A model generated the notes under the pieces. That model did not search any database and was not told where the DNA came from. It was given only the letters and a program-made list of their open reading frames with translations. Shown in pieces: positions 37,014-46,343 of a DNA stretch of 64,000 nucleotides. The DNA is from Clostridia bacterium (GTDB lineage: Bacteria > Bacillota > Clostridia > Oscillospirales > Acutalibacteraceae). Made by a program: the position numbers and the translations under genes. The DNA lies in assembly GCA_017465085.1 (NCBI GenBank), contig JAFTWW010000001.1, positions 1 through 64,000 of the forward strand, read 5' to 3'. Each line of letters starts with the position of its first letter. The stretch's first letter is position 1.

Positions 37014-37529
37014 ATGACCGCCAAGGGTGAAAAGCTTTTCGCTATATGGGTTAATTTCCTTATATTTGTAATTTTAGCCTTTGCCCACAATACAGGCTTC
37101 CGACCGTTTAGCATAGGTAGCGCCAATCCCTTTTCGGTTTTTGCATTACTCATTGCATTTTCAATGTTTGCTACCGAATGGAGCTCCTGCTTTACGGGGT
37201 TATTCCTCGGAATATTTATGGATTCCGCATCGGCAAACGGCTCTATCTTTTACACCGCCGTCTTCTTCCTTGCCGCGCTCTTTGTTTCGGTTACATCGAG
37301 ATACTTTTTTAACAACAATATTCGCGCCGCAATTGTAATCTGCCTTATCTGCTCCCTGCTTCTGTTCGGAACAAGATGGCTAATCTTTTACGCCTTTAAT
37401 ATGAGCGTTAACGATAGTATGAGCTTTCTTTTAAGATCGGCTCTGCCCTCGGCAGTTTACACCACCGTTTTTATAATTCCCTTCTATTATTTTGAAAGGT
37501 TGCTTTTCAAGCAACTTATAAATCAATAA
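37014..37529 (+). CDS. mreD: Rod-shape determining protein MreD
   Basis: This 171-residue membrane protein has five hydrophobic helices and lies between mreC and a PBP2 gene, the normal mreD place. Sequence conservation is low in this family; GLFLGIFMDSAS near residue 65 resembles the conserved G-x-x-x-D segment. It follows mreC with no gap. Confidence 0.85.
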   Translation: MTAKGEKLFAIWVNFLIFVILAFAHNTGFRPFSIGSANPFSVFALLIAFSMFATEWSSCFTGLFLGIFMDSASANGSIFYTAVFFLAALFVSVTSRYFFNNNIRAAIVICLICSLLLFGTRWLIFYAFNMSVNDSMSFLLRSALPSAVYTTVFIIPFYYFERLLFKQLINQ

Positions 37530-37532
37530 CAC

Positions 37533-37596
37533 TAGCCAAAGCATTCGAAACCGAATCAGATTTTGAAATAAGGATTTCACGCTGTGGCTTCGGCTA
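37533..37596. repeat. Short copy of the TAGCCAAAG repeat
   Basis: This 64-base element starts TAGCCAAAGC and ends GCTTCGGCTA, an imperfect inverted repeat with TA at both ends. Its interior (AATCAGATTTTG, ATAAGGATTTC, GCTGTGGCTT) matches the first 60 bases of the 277-base element at 24283. It lies between mreD and the PBP2 gene. Confidence 0.7.
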
Positions 37597-37625
37597 AATA
37601 ATTTTCTATTTGCGAGGTGAACTCT

Positions 37626-39608
37626 ATGCCCTTTAAGCGTGACAGGCAGACCGCCATTACGGTACTATCGGTTATTCTTGTAATTGTTTTACTGTTATAT
37701 ACTGCAAGGATCTACTCTCTGCAGGTTGTTAATGCATCAAAATACTCATCCGTTGCAGGAAGCACCTCTGTGAGAACTGCCGTGCTTAAGGCGCCGAGAG
37801 GAGAGATAATTGATAGCTACGGCAGGCAGATAGCCGTCAACCGTGACGGATATAATGTAGTTTTCAACAAAGCTTATGTTAAGGATAATCTCAACGACGT
37901 GATTTTATCTCTTGTCAATTTATTTAATGAAAACGAAGCCGAGTTTACGGACAAGCTCCCCATAGAAACAACCGAGCCCTTCGGTTTCAAGGCAGAGGAA
38001 TCCACCGATAAGCTTATTAAGGTTTTAGGTCTTAACCATTATGCCACCGCCGAAAACTGCTTTACAAGGCTTGTGCAAAAATATGACCTTCAGGATTACG
38101 ATAAGCCGAGTCAGCGAAAGATCATGGGAGTGAGATACAGTATGGAGATAGCGAGCTTCTCCATATCCTACCCCTATACCTTTGCCGAGGATATCCCCAC
38201 CGAGCTTATGCGGAAAATAAGCGAATCGGGCTTTATGCTTGATGGCGTTACGGTGGATGTTTGCCCCTTTCGCCAATATGTTGATACCTCCCTTGCGGTT
38301 AATATAATCGGCTCGGTAGGTCCTATTTACGAAGAGGATTGGACCGAGGGAGAAAACTATAAGGACAGGGGCTATTCCTTCAACGATAAGGTGGGAAAAA
38401 GCGGAATTGAACATTACGCCGAGGAGTATCTTCGCGGTATAGATGGTGAAATAACCTACTATCTTGATGCCGATGGCAACATTATAGAAAAAGAGGTTAC
38501 AAAGGAGCCTATTGCGGGCAAAACCGTTATGCTCACGCTGGACCGAAGCATTCAGCGCACCGCTCAGGATTCCCTTGAAAGCACCATCGAAGATCTGCGT
38601 TCAAGAGGCGGCACCGCTGTTGCGGGTAGCGCCGTTATGATAGATATTGATACGGGCGGAATAATCTGCGCCGCCAACTATCCCACCTATGATTCGGCTA
38701 CCCTTGGAGAAAAGTTTGATGAGTTGGTGGCTGACCCGAGAAAGCCTCTTACCAACCGAGCCTTTCAGGGTGTTTACCCCATAGGCTCAACCATTAAGCC
38801 AATAGTTGCCACCGCCGCCATAGAAAAGGGGCTTTACCATCAGGGCGATGTTATAAAGTGCGTTCAGGTATATGATTACTTTTCCGATTATAAGCCTAAG
38901 TGCTTACACTATCACGGTACCATAAATCTTAATACAGCTCTTTCAAAAAGCTGTAACTATTTCTTCTTTGATTTGGGCAGAAGAATAGGCGCTACTACAC
39001 TAACAGATTACTACAAGCAGTTTGGTCTCGGCACCTTAACGGGTGTTGAGGTGGATGACTCAAAGGGAATTTTAGTAGAGCCCGCAAGTGATACCTTAGG
39101 CGGTGATACGCTACAGATTTCCATTGGTCAGCTTAACGCCTTCACCCCCTTACAGCTTGCCAACTACGCCGCCACCTTTGCCAACGGCGGCACCCACTAT
39201 AAAGCTACCCTAATTGATAAGATTGTTTCCTACGACCTTTCTAAAACCTATGAAAAGCAGGAGCCACAGGTGGTTAATACCGTATCTATTAAGGATAGCA
39301 CCCTCGCCGCCGTTAAGGAGGGTATGCTCTCGGTTACGGTTGACGGTACGGGCAGTACCGTATTTTCGGATTACGGCATTAAAATAGGTGGTAAAACGGG
39401 TACATCGCAGACTAATAATGGTGCTGACCACAGCACCTATATAGTATTTGCGCCCTATGATAATCCGCAGATTGCCATCTCGGTAATCCTTGAGCACGGT
39501 GATTCAGGTTATTCGGCAGGTTCTATTGTTAAATCCCTGCTTGATGCCTACTTTTTCGCTGAGGGTAATAATAAGGCGGATACCGTTCCTTATGTGGTTT
39601 TAGAGTAA
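37626..39608 (+). CDS. Penicillin-binding protein 2 (elongasome transpeptidase)
   Basis: This 660-residue class B PBP has a membrane helix at residues 12-32, a dimerisation domain (APRGEIIDSYGRQIAVNRDG), and a transpeptidase domain with the active-site serine in STIKP near residue 388, SKSCN near 438 and KTGTSQ near 588. It should cross-link wall during rod elongation with RodA and MreBCD. The ATG at 37626 follows GCGAGGTGA; a GTG three codons earlier lies inside that site. Confidence 0.93.
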   Translation: MPFKRDRQTAITVLSVILVIVLLLYTARIYSLQVVNASKYSSVAGSTSVRTAVLKAPRGEIIDSYGRQIAVNRDGYNVVFNKAYVKDNLNDVILSLVNLFNENEAEFTDKLPIETTEPFGFKAEESTDKLIKVLGLNHYATAENCFTRLVQKYDLQDYDKPSQRKIMGVRYSMEIASFSISYPYTFAEDIPTELMRKISESGFMLDGVTVDVCPFRQYVDTSLAVNIIGSVGPIYEEDWTEGENYKDRGYSFNDKVGKSGIEHYAEEYLRGIDGEITYYLDADGNIIEKEVTKEPIAGKTVMLTLDRSIQRTAQDSLESTIEDLRSRGGTAVAGSAVMIDIDTGGIICAANYPTYDSATLGEKFDELVADPRKPLTNRAFQGVYPIGSTIKPIVATAAIEKGLYHQGDVIKCVQVYDYFSDYKPKCLHYHGTINLNTALSKSCNYFFFDLGRRIGATTLTDYYKQFGLGTLTGVEVDDSKGILVEPASDTLGGDTLQISIGQLNAFTPLQLANYAATFANGGTHYKATLIDKIVSYDLSKTYEKQEPQVVNTVSIKDSTLAAVKEGMLSVTVDGTGSTVFSDYGIKIGGKTGTSQTNNGADHSTYIVFAPYDNPQIAISVILEHGDSGYSAGSIVKSLLDAYFFAEGNNKADTVPYVVLE

Positions 39609-39615
39609 TTATTTG

Positions 39616-39644
39616 TTGACTCATATTGTTATTTGTGGTAGAAT
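39616..39644 (+). promoter_or_regulatory. Internal promoter before the minD-like gene
   Basis: TTGACT (39616-39621), 17-base spacer, TAGAAT (39639-39644). It lies in the 58-base gap after the PBP2 gene and could give extra expression of the minD-like, mgsA, hisS and aspS genes. Confidence 0.65.
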
Positions 39645-39666
39645 TATTGACTAATGAGGTGAAAAA

Positions 39667-40398
39667 ATGTCCCTTGTTTTAGCAACGACCTCGGGCAAAG
39701 GGGGTACGGGCAAATCCACCGTATCGGTGAGCCTTGCTCTTGCCTTTTCAAAACTTAATAAAAAGGTTCTGCTTATGGATATGGATGAGGGACTGAGAAG
39801 CCTTGATTTATTCCTGAGCCTTGATGACCGCATTGTTTTTGATCTATCCGATGTGCTAAAGGGCGCAGATATAGAGGATGCGGTTTATCCCGTAGATAAA
39901 AACGAAAACATCAGTCTTCTCCCTGCTCCGCGGAGCACGGGAGAAATAGAGCCCGATGCCTTTAAGGAATTACTCGGAAGGCTCGTTCCTTTATATGACG
40001 TAGTAATTCTCGATTTTCCCGCCGGGCTTGACTTTTATTTATATAATGTGTTACCCAAGGATACGCAGTTTATCACCGTTTGCAATCCCGATCCAGTTTC
40101 GGTAAGGGATGCGGGTATTGTATGTGATCTTTTACCCCACACCGAAAAGGATCCGCGGCTTATACTCAACCGTTTTGATATTGAGCTTATCAAAAACGGT
40201 ACATATAAAAACATTGATGATATAATCGATGCCTCGGGGCTGAGGCTTTTAGGCGTTGTTCCTAACGATAGTGAGCTTATGCTTTTATCGGTAAACCACA
40301 AGCTTCATCCTAAAAAGAGGGCCTTTAAGGCGGCTACACGGATTGCCAAAAGGCTTTTAGGAGAAAAAATTCTCCTTCCCAAACCTAAAAAAATATAA
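39667..40398 (+). CDS. MinD/ParA-type ATPase
   Basis: This 243-residue P-loop ATPase has the deviant Walker A KGGTGKST (residues 11-18), switch I region MDMDEGLRSLDLFL and ILDFPAGLD. It resembles MinD, which positions the division site at the membrane. The C-terminus RIAKRLLGEKILLPKPKKI could be an amphipathic membrane-binding helix. No minC or minE is adjacent, so a MinD role is likely from context (after mreBCD and PBP2) but not proven. Confidence 0.8.
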   Translation: MSLVLATTSGKGGTGKSTVSVSLALAFSKLNKKVLLMDMDEGLRSLDLFLSLDDRIVFDLSDVLKGADIEDAVYPVDKNENISLLPAPRSTGEIEPDAFKELLGRLVPLYDVVILDFPAGLDFYLYNVLPKDTQFITVCNPDPVSVRDAGIVCDLLPHTEKDPRLILNRFDIELIKNGTYKNIDDIIDASGLRLLGVVPNDSELMLLSVNHKLHPKKRAFKAATRIAKRLLGEKILLPKPKKI

Positions 40399-40427
40399 AA
40401 TTAAAATAATATAAGGGGGTCATTTTT

Positions 40428-40829
40428 ATGACAATCGCGTTAATAGCGCACGATGCTAAAAAGGAAATTATGGTACAGTTCTGCATCGCCTACTGCGGAA
40501 TCTTAAGCAAACACAACCTTGTTGCCACAGGCTCAACGGGTAAGTTTGTTTCCGAGGCTACGGGACTTGATATTATTCAGTTTTTGGGCGGTTCTCAGGG
40601 CGGCTCTCAGCAGATTGCCGCAAGAATAGGCTGTAATGAGATAGACCTCCTTCTTCTTTTCCGTGATCCCTTAAACCCACGCCCCAACGACCCCGATGAG
40701 AGTGTTCTACTGCGTCTTTGCGATGTTCACAACATTCCCGTTGCCACCAACATTGCTACAGCCGAGGTGCTTATCCACGGTCTTGAACGCGGCGACCTTG
40801 ATTGGCGCGATATTGTTAAAAAATCCTGA
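40428..40829 (+). CDS. mgsA: Methylglyoxal synthase
   Basis: MgsA converts dihydroxyacetone phosphate to methylglyoxal and phosphate, a bypass of lower glycolysis. The 133-residue protein begins [10 protein letters not shown], has VATGSTG near residue 33-39, the glycine-rich [10 protein letters not shown] and [18 protein letters not shown] with the catalytic aspartate region. The length fits the family. The start follows AAGGGGG. Confidence 0.93.
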   Translation: MTIALIAHDAKKEIMVQFCIAYCGILSKHNLVATGSTGKFVSEATGLDIIQFLGGSQGGSQQIAARIGCNEIDLLLLFRDPLNPRPNDPDESVLLRLCDVHNIPVATNIATAEVLIHGLERGDLDWRDIVKKS

Positions 40830-40846
40830 TTTGGAGTTAAGTTTTT

Positions 40847-42151
40847 ATGGCAGAAATTAACCGTGCCGTTAAAGGCACAAACGATTTACTCCCCGATGAA
40901 AGCCATCTGCGGCAGTTCGTTGAGGGAAAAATGCTTGATACTGCCCGACTTTACGGTTTCAGAGAAATACGTGTGCCCGTTTTTGAGCACACCGAGGTTT
41001 TCAGTCGTAATGTGGGCGATACTACCGATGTAGTTCAAAAGGAAATGTACACCTTTCTCGATAAGGGCGGTAGGTCCATAACCCTTCGCCCCGAGCTTAC
41101 GGCAGGCGTTGTAAGGAGCGCTGTTGAGCACGGCCTTGTAAACGGCGCGCTGCCCGTGAAGGTTTGTTATATAGGCGGTTGCTACCGCTACGAAAAGCCT
41201 CAGGCAGGAAGGCTGAGAGAATTCCATCAGTTTGGTGTTGAATGCTTTGGTGCCGCCTCCCCCGCCGCCGATGCAGAGGTTATTGCCCTCGCGCGTCAGG
41301 TGCTTTTAGGCGTTGGGGTGGAGAAGATTTCCCTTGAAATCAACTCAATAGGCTGTCCTAAATGCAGAGCGGAATATCATAAAGCGCTTAAGGAGTATTT
41401 CTCTTCAAGAGAGGCTGAGCTTTGCTCAACCTGCAAGGAGAGGCTCGAGCGCAATCCTATGAGAATTCTTGACTGTAAATCTCCCGTTTGCTCCGAGATT
41501 GCTAAGGGCGCTCCCGTGGTGCTTGATTATCTTTGCGATGAATGTTCCGAGCATTTTGAGGGAGTTAAGGCGCATCTTACCGCCGCGGGCATCAGCTTCA
41601 CCGTTAACCCCCATATTGTAAGAGGTCTTGATTACTATACCAAAACCGTATTCGAGTTTGTTTCGGGTGATATCGGAGCCCAATCCACCGTTTGCGGCGG
41701 CGGCAGATACGATGGCCTTGTTAAGCAGATGGGCGGTCCCGAGGTTGCGGCTTTAGGCTTTGGTATGGGTATTGAAAGGCTTATGCTTTTACTTAAAAAT
41801 CAAAATACCCCTATGCCCGAGGATACCAAGTGCGATCTTTATATTGCTCCTATGGGAGAAAAGGCGGCCCTTAAAGCCACAGAAATTTGCGCAAAGCTTC
41901 GTGATGATGGCTTTGAAGCTCAAACCGATATATGCGGCAGAGGTCTTAAGGCGCAGATGAAATATGCCGATAAGATAGGTGCGCTTTACTCGGTGGTTTT
42001 AGGCGATAATGAGCTTAATGGCGGCATTTGCAATCTTAAATGTATGAGCACGGGCGAGATTGCAGAAATTAAGATAAAGGATATTTCCGAGGCTTTGCTT
42101 GAAATAAAAACCAAGGCCGCTTTGGAAGAGCTTGAAAACTCAGTTTTTTAA
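40847..42151 (+). CDS. hisS: Histidyl-tRNA synthetase
   Basis: This 434-residue class II synthetase charges tRNA-His. It shows RGTND-like KGTNDLLP at the start, motif 2 YRYEKPQAGRLREFHQFGVE, the histidine-specific RGLDYYTKTVFEF and GGGRYDGL, and motif 3 GFGMGIERL. A four-cysteine pattern (CPKC, CSTC) sits in the insertion domain. It precedes aspS by 16 bases, a common pairing in Firmicutes. Confidence 0.96.
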   Translation: MAEINRAVKGTNDLLPDESHLRQFVEGKMLDTARLYGFREIRVPVFEHTEVFSRNVGDTTDVVQKEMYTFLDKGGRSITLRPELTAGVVRSAVEHGLVNGALPVKVCYIGGCYRYEKPQAGRLREFHQFGVECFGAASPAADAEVIALARQVLLGVGVEKISLEINSIGCPKCRAEYHKALKEYFSSREAELCSTCKERLERNPMRILDCKSPVCSEIAKGAPVVLDYLCDECSEHFEGVKAHLTAAGISFTVNPHIVRGLDYYTKTVFEFVSGDIGAQSTVCGGGRYDGLVKQMGGPEVAALGFGMGIERLMLLLKNQNTPMPEDTKCDLYIAPMGEKAALKATEICAKLRDDGFEAQTDICGRGLKAQMKYADKIGALYSVVLGDNELNGGICNLKCMSTGEIAEIKIKDISEALLEIKTKAALEELENSVF

Positions 42152-42167
42152 TAGAGGTGTAATTTAA

Positions 42168-43955
42168 GTGCAACTTGATAGAATGAACGGCGTTAAGCGT
42201 ACCCACTACTGCGGAACGCTTACCAAAGAAAATATAGGTGAAAAGATAACCGTTTGCGGTTGGGTTCAAAGGCAGAGAGATCTTGGCGGTCTTATATTCG
42301 TTGACCTTCGCGACCGCTCGGGCATAATTCAGCTCGCCTTTGATGATAACACCGAAAAGGCTGTTTTTGATAAGGCAGGCCTGCTTAAGAGCGAATATGT
42401 AGCTATGGCTACGGGTATTGTTCGTATGCGTTCTTCCATTAACCCTGATATACCCACAGGCGAAATCGAGGTTGAGGTAACCGAGCTTAAAATTTTAGGT
42501 GAATCACAGACTCCTCCCTTCGAAATCCTTACCAACACTACGGCAAATGAGGAGCTTCGCCTTAAATATCGCTATCTTGACTTAAGACGCGCAAATCTTC
42601 AGAATAATATTATGATGCGCCACCGTATTACCAAGATAACAAGGGATTATTTTGATGAAAACGGCTTCCTTGAAATAGAGACTCCTACCCTCATTAAATC
42701 CACCCCCGAGGGAGCAAGGGATTATCTCGTTCCCTCCCGTATTCATAAGGGCAGCTTCTTTGCCCTTCCCCAATCCCCCCAGATGTATAAGCAGATTCTT
42801 ATGCTTTCAGGCTTTGACCGTTATATGCAGCTTGCACGTTGCTATCGCGATGAGGACCTTAGAGCCGACCGTCAGCCCGAGTTTACTCAGGTTGACCTTG
42901 AAATGTCCTTTGTGGAGCGTGAGGATGTTTTTGCAATTGCAGAGGGCTATATGAAGCGCCTTTTCAAAGAGGTGCTTGATGTGGATATTCCTCTTCCCCT
43001 GCCCCGCCTTACCTACACGCAGGCTATGAACGATTACGGCTCCGATAAGCCCGATACCCGCTTTGATATGAAGATAAAGGATATTTCCGATATCGTAGAA
43101 AACTGCGGCTTCGGTGTTTTTGCAGATACGGTTAAATCGGGCGGAACGGTCAGAGCTATAAATGCAAAGGCTGCCGCCGAGGTTTATACAAGAAAAGAAA
43201 TTGATAAGCTCACCGAGGAGGCCAAGGGCATCGGCGCTAAGGGACTTGCCTTTATCCGTTGGGTTGAGGATGCTCCCGCCTGCTCCTTTGCTAAGTTTAT
43301 GACCGAGGATGAGATGGCGGCAATTTACGAGAGAACAGGCGCCGAAAAGGGCGATGTTATCCTTATTGTTGCCGACCGTAAAAAGACCGTTTTATCGGTG
43401 CTTGGCGCCCTTCGTCTTACAGTGGCTAAGCGCCTTAATATTATCCCCGAGCAGTATAATTTCTTGTGGATTACCGAATTCCCCTTCTTCGAATATAACG
43501 AGGAGACGGGTGGATGGGATGCTATGCATCACCCCTTTACCTCTCCCCTTGATGAGTGTATTCCTTATCTTGATAGCGAGCCCGAAAAGGTATTTGCCAA
43601 TGCCTACGATTTAGTCCTTAACGGTATTGAGCTTTCAAGCGGCTCCATCCGTATAACCGACCCTGACCTTCAGAAGAGAATGTTTACCGCCCTTGGCCTT
43701 AGTGATGAAGAGGCAGAGCAGAAATTCGGCTTCTTAACGGGCGCATTTAAGTATGGCGCTCCCCCTCACGGCGGTATGGGTATAGGTCTTGATAGACTTT
43801 GTATGCTTATGACGGGCTCTGAGTCGCTTCGCGATGTTGTAGCCTTCCCCAAGGTTGCAAACTCCTCCGAGCTTATGTCGGGCGCTCCCGCCGAGGTAGA
43901 TAGCAAACAGTTAGATGACCTCGCTATTGCCGTTATGGAGAAAAAGGAAGATTAG
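42168..43955 (+). CDS. aspS: Aspartyl-tRNA synthetase
   Basis: This 595-residue class IIb synthetase charges tRNA-Asp. It has the anticodon-binding OB fold (GWVQRQRDLGGLIFVDLRDR), motif 2 CYRDEDLRADRQPEFTQ, a bacterial GAD insert around residues 290-410, and motif 3 GGMGIGLDRLCMLM. The GTG at 42168 follows AGAGGTG; an internal ATG (residue 6) is an alternative. It ends the long housekeeping run at a terminator. Confidence 0.96.
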   Translation: MQLDRMNGVKRTHYCGTLTKENIGEKITVCGWVQRQRDLGGLIFVDLRDRSGIIQLAFDDNTEKAVFDKAGLLKSEYVAMATGIVRMRSSINPDIPTGEIEVEVTELKILGESQTPPFEILTNTTANEELRLKYRYLDLRRANLQNNIMMRHRITKITRDYFDENGFLEIETPTLIKSTPEGARDYLVPSRIHKGSFFALPQSPQMYKQILMLSGFDRYMQLARCYRDEDLRADRQPEFTQVDLEMSFVEREDVFAIAEGYMKRLFKEVLDVDIPLPLPRLTYTQAMNDYGSDKPDTRFDMKIKDISDIVENCGFGVFADTVKSGGTVRAINAKAAAEVYTRKEIDKLTEEAKGIGAKGLAFIRWVEDAPACSFAKFMTEDEMAAIYERTGAEKGDVILIVADRKKTVLSVLGALRLTVAKRLNIIPEQYNFLWITEFPFFEYNEETGGWDAMHHPFTSPLDECIPYLDSEPEKVFANAYDLVLNGIELSSGSIRITDPDLQKRMFTALGLSDEEAEQKFGFLTGAFKYGAPPHGGMGIGLDRLCMLMTGSESLRDVVAFPKVANSSELMSGAPAEVDSKQLDDLAIAVMEKKED

Positions 43956-43962
43956 AATTATC

Positions 43963-43992
43963 GAGCCAACCGAAAAGGTTGGCTCTTTTTCT
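43963..43992 (+). terminator. aspS terminator
   Basis: GAGCCAAC and GTTGGCTC arms (43963-43985) around CGAAAAG, followed by TTTTTCTTT. It closes the polA-aspS run. Confidence 0.9.
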
Positions 43993-44062
43993 TTAATTTC
44001 AACTAAAAAACGGTTGCTTCTACCTTGCAAAAGGTGCAAAATCACGAATTTTGAAAATTGTG

Positions 44063-44090
44063 TTGATTTTTGTAGAATATGTGATATAAT
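44063..44090 (+). promoter_or_regulatory. Promoter of the glycine-riboswitch transcript
   Basis: TTGATT (44063-44068), 16-base spacer, TATAAT (44085-44090). It lies about 30 bases before the first aptamer. Confidence 0.7.
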
Positions 44091-44120
44091 ACAGTCTATA
44101 AAAAGTTAATATTTCTAAAT

Positions 44121-44280
44121 GAAGTTTGCAGGAAAAGCTATGCTACCGAAGGAGTAACACTCTCAGGTTTCCGTAAGGATGAGGACTGCATGCGGATAGA
44201 ACTTTGGAGAAGCCTGATTAAATTCAGGTGCCGAAGGGGCAAATCGCGAAGGCGTTAATCTCTCAGGCAAAAGGACAAAG
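44121..44280 (+). ncRNA. Tandem glycine riboswitch
   Basis: Two glycine aptamers in tandem. The second is canonical: GCCGAAGGGGCAA, then CTCTCAGGCAAAAGGACA (ending at 44278). The first has ACCGAAGGAGTAA and ACTCTCAGG, but the usual CAAAAGGAC is replaced by a longer segment with a small TTCC-GTAA-GGAT hairpin before GAGGACTGCA. The joining TTTGGAGAAGCC segment is also typical. The gene downstream is an AGCS symporter, a known target class. The terminator at 44321-44355 is the likely expression platform. Confidence 0.93.
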
Positions 44281-44320
44281 ATTATATTTCCTTTATTTAT
44301 ATTGGATGTTTTGTCTTTTT

Positions 44321-44355
44321 GTCGGATTGCGGTTTCGCAGTCCGATTTTCTTTTA
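44321..44355 (+). terminator. Terminator expression platform of the glycine riboswitch
   Basis: TCGGATTGCG (44322-44331) pairs with CGCAGTCCGA (44336-44345, one G-T), followed by TTTTCTTTT. It lies between the second aptamer and the symporter start. Confidence 0.8.
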
Positions 44356-44383
44356 TATTATTTTTTTGAGGAGATGTCAAAAA

Positions 44384-45934
44384 ATGATTCTTGACAGGAT
44401 TGCCGAAATCAACGGCAGTATCAACGGTGTTGTATGGGGCGCCTTCGGTCTGTTCCTCCTTATAGGCACAGGCATTATCACCACCCTTTGCACTAAGGTT
44501 TTTCAGGTTTCCCGCCTTGGACTTTGGTGGAAGAACACTATTGGAAGCTTATTCAAAAAGGATGTTATCAGTCACTGCAAGGAAAAGGGTGTTATTTCTC
44601 CCTTTCAGGCTCTTTGCACCGCTCTTGCCGCAACGGTAGGAACAGGTAACATAGCAGGTGTTGCCGCCGCTATCTGCGTGGGCGGCGCAGGCGCTGTTTT
44701 CTGGATGTGGGTTGCAGCCTTTTTCGGTATGATGACCAACTATTCCGAAAATGTTTTAGGTATTTATTTCCGCCGCAAAAACTCTAATGATGAGTGGTCG
44801 GGCGGCGCTATGTATTACCTGCAGGATGGCCTTGGCGGTAAAAAGAACTGCAAGTGGCTAGGCAAGGCTTTAGCTGTTTTATTCTGTATCTTTGCAATGC
44901 TCGCCTCCTTTGGTATAGGCAGTATGGGTCAGGTTAATAAAATCGTTGCCAATGTTTCTGCCGCTTTCGATATCAAAGCTCTTTCCTCTATTGAGGTATT
45001 TGAGGGTATTTCCCTCTACAATGTTATTATCGGCGTTGTTATAATGATTCTTACCGCCGTTATCACCCTTGGCGGCGTTAAGAGAATTGCCAATGTAGCA
45101 GAGAAGATAGTTCCCTTTATGGTTATACTTTATGTTGTGGGAAGCCTTGTAATTATCGGTGTTCACTATGATGCTATTCTCCCCGCCTTTAAGGCAATAT
45201 TTGTTAACGCCTTTAAGCCCGAAGCCTTTGTCGGCGGCGGTCTTGGCGGTGTTATAATCGCTATGACCAACGGCTTTAAGCGTGGCGTTTTCTCCAACGA
45301 AGCAGGCCTTGGCTCCTCGGTTATGGTGCACTCCAACTCCAGCGTAAAGGAACCTGTTAAGCAGGGTATGTGGGGTATCTTTGAAGTGTTTGCCGATACT
45401 ATGGTTGTTTGCACTATGACCGCTTTGGTAGTGCTTACCTCAGGCGGTCTTAACGGCGGCGTATTCAATGCCGCTACGGGTGAAATCGCCGCAGGCTATA
45501 CCGATGCAACTCTTGTTGGCGGCGCCTTTAACCAGATATTCCCTTGGGGCAATATCGGTCAGAGATTCGTAGCCATCGCTATGTTCCTCTTTGCCTTTAC
45601 CACCGTTCTAGGCTGGTCACACTACGGCTCAAAGGCTTGGGAATACCTCTTTGGCGCAAAGACGACCATTGTTTTCAGAATTATCCATGTATGCACCATT
45701 ATCTTCGGTGCAGTACTTACCTCTTCTCTTGCGTGGGATATTTCGGATACCTTCAACGGCCTTATGATGATCCCCAACCTTATCGGCGTTCTCGTTCTGG
45801 TACCCCTTGTAATGAAGATTACAAAGAATTATATTGACCGTAGAATTAAGGGCAAGGATGTGGAGCCCGAAATCTCCTATGATGCGGCTACACAGGCAGA
45901 ACACGCCGCCGCTATTAAAAACGGTGAAGAATAA
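44384..45934 (+). CDS. Sodium:alanine/glycine symporter (AGCS family)
   Basis: This 516-residue membrane protein is an AGCS-family transporter that takes up glycine or alanine with sodium. It has about ten helices, the N-terminal WGAFGLFLLIGTGIITT helix, the family signature around ALAATVGTGNIAGVAAAI (near residue 75-92) and FKRGVFSNEAGLGSS near 300. The ATG at 44384 follows GAGGAG; a longer frame through the riboswitch is rejected. Control by the glycine riboswitch supports glycine as a substrate. Confidence 0.94.
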   Translation: MILDRIAEINGSINGVVWGAFGLFLLIGTGIITTLCTKVFQVSRLGLWWKNTIGSLFKKDVISHCKEKGVISPFQALCTALAATVGTGNIAGVAAAICVGGAGAVFWMWVAAFFGMMTNYSENVLGIYFRRKNSNDEWSGGAMYYLQDGLGGKKNCKWLGKALAVLFCIFAMLASFGIGSMGQVNKIVANVSAAFDIKALSSIEVFEGISLYNVIIGVVIMILTAVITLGGVKRIANVAEKIVPFMVILYVVGSLVIIGVHYDAILPAFKAIFVNAFKPEAFVGGGLGGVIIAMTNGFKRGVFSNEAGLGSSVMVHSNSSVKEPVKQGMWGIFEVFADTMVVCTMTALVVLTSGGLNGGVFNAATGEIAAGYTDATLVGGAFNQIFPWGNIGQRFVAIAMFLFAFTTVLGWSHYGSKAWEYLFGAKTTIVFRIIHVCTIIFGAVLTSSLAWDISDTFNGLMMIPNLIGVLVLVPLVMKITKNYIDRRIKGKDVEPEISYDAATQAEHAAAIKNGEE

Positions 45935-45968
45935 TTATTAAGTCTCTCTAAGAGAACCTCTCTTTTTT

Positions 45969-46008
45969 GCCCGAGTCGTTATTTTCAAAACGGCTCGGGC
46001 GGTTTTTA
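45969..46008 (+). terminator. Symporter terminator
   Basis: GCCCGAGTCGTT (45969-45980) pairs with AACGGCTCGGGC (45989-46000, one G-T), followed by GGTTTTTATT. The T-tract runs into the next promoter. Confidence 0.9.
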
Positions 46009-46037
46009 TTGACAAATAATGTCAGGGGTGGTATAAT
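46009..46037 (+). promoter_or_regulatory. Promoter and palindromic site before the AbrB-like gene
   Basis: Perfect TTGACA (46009-46014), 17-base spacer, TATAAT (46032-46037). An inverted repeat TGACA-AATAA-TGTCA (46010-46024) covers the -35 box and the start of the spacer, a likely operator. Confidence 0.8.
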
Positions 46038-46058
46038 TCCTAAAAAGGAGTTGTTAGG

Positions 46059-46343
46059 ATGAAAACAACAGGTGTAGTACGCCCCGTAGACCGTATGGGA
46101 AGAGTAGTTATTCCTATGGAAATCCGCCGTCAGCTTAATATTAAAAATAATGTGGATTCGGTTGAAATATATATGGAAAACGATTCCATAATCCTAAAAA
46201 AATATCAGCCCGCCTGTATTTTTTGCGAGGAAATTTTAGATGTTATTGAGTATAATAACCATTATGTATGCCCCGAGTGCATAAAAAAGATGGTGGCTAT
46301 AAAGGAAGAAAGCGAAGAAATGGGCGAGGCAGATTATGAGTAA
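46059..46343 (+). CDS. AbrB-like regulator with C-terminal zinc ribbon
   Basis: This 94-residue protein has an AbrB/SpoVT swapped-hairpin DNA-binding domain (VRPVDRMGRVVIPMEIRRQL, residues 7-26) followed by a short zinc-ribbon-like part with CIFCEEI and CPECIKK (four cysteines). Such proteins are transition-state or local regulators. It overlaps the threonine aldolase gene by 8 bases and may repress its own promoter through the palindrome upstream; that is inference. Confidence 0.85.
   Translation: MKTTGVVRPVDRMGRVVIPMEIRRQLNIKNNVDSVEIYMENDSIILKKYQPACIFCEEILDVIEYNNHYVCPECIKKMVAIKEESEEMGEADYE

Noticed and set aside
44228..44383. N-terminal extension of the symporter through the riboswitch
   Set aside because: The added residues are encoded by the second aptamer and its terminator. 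The ATG at 44384 has a proper binding site.
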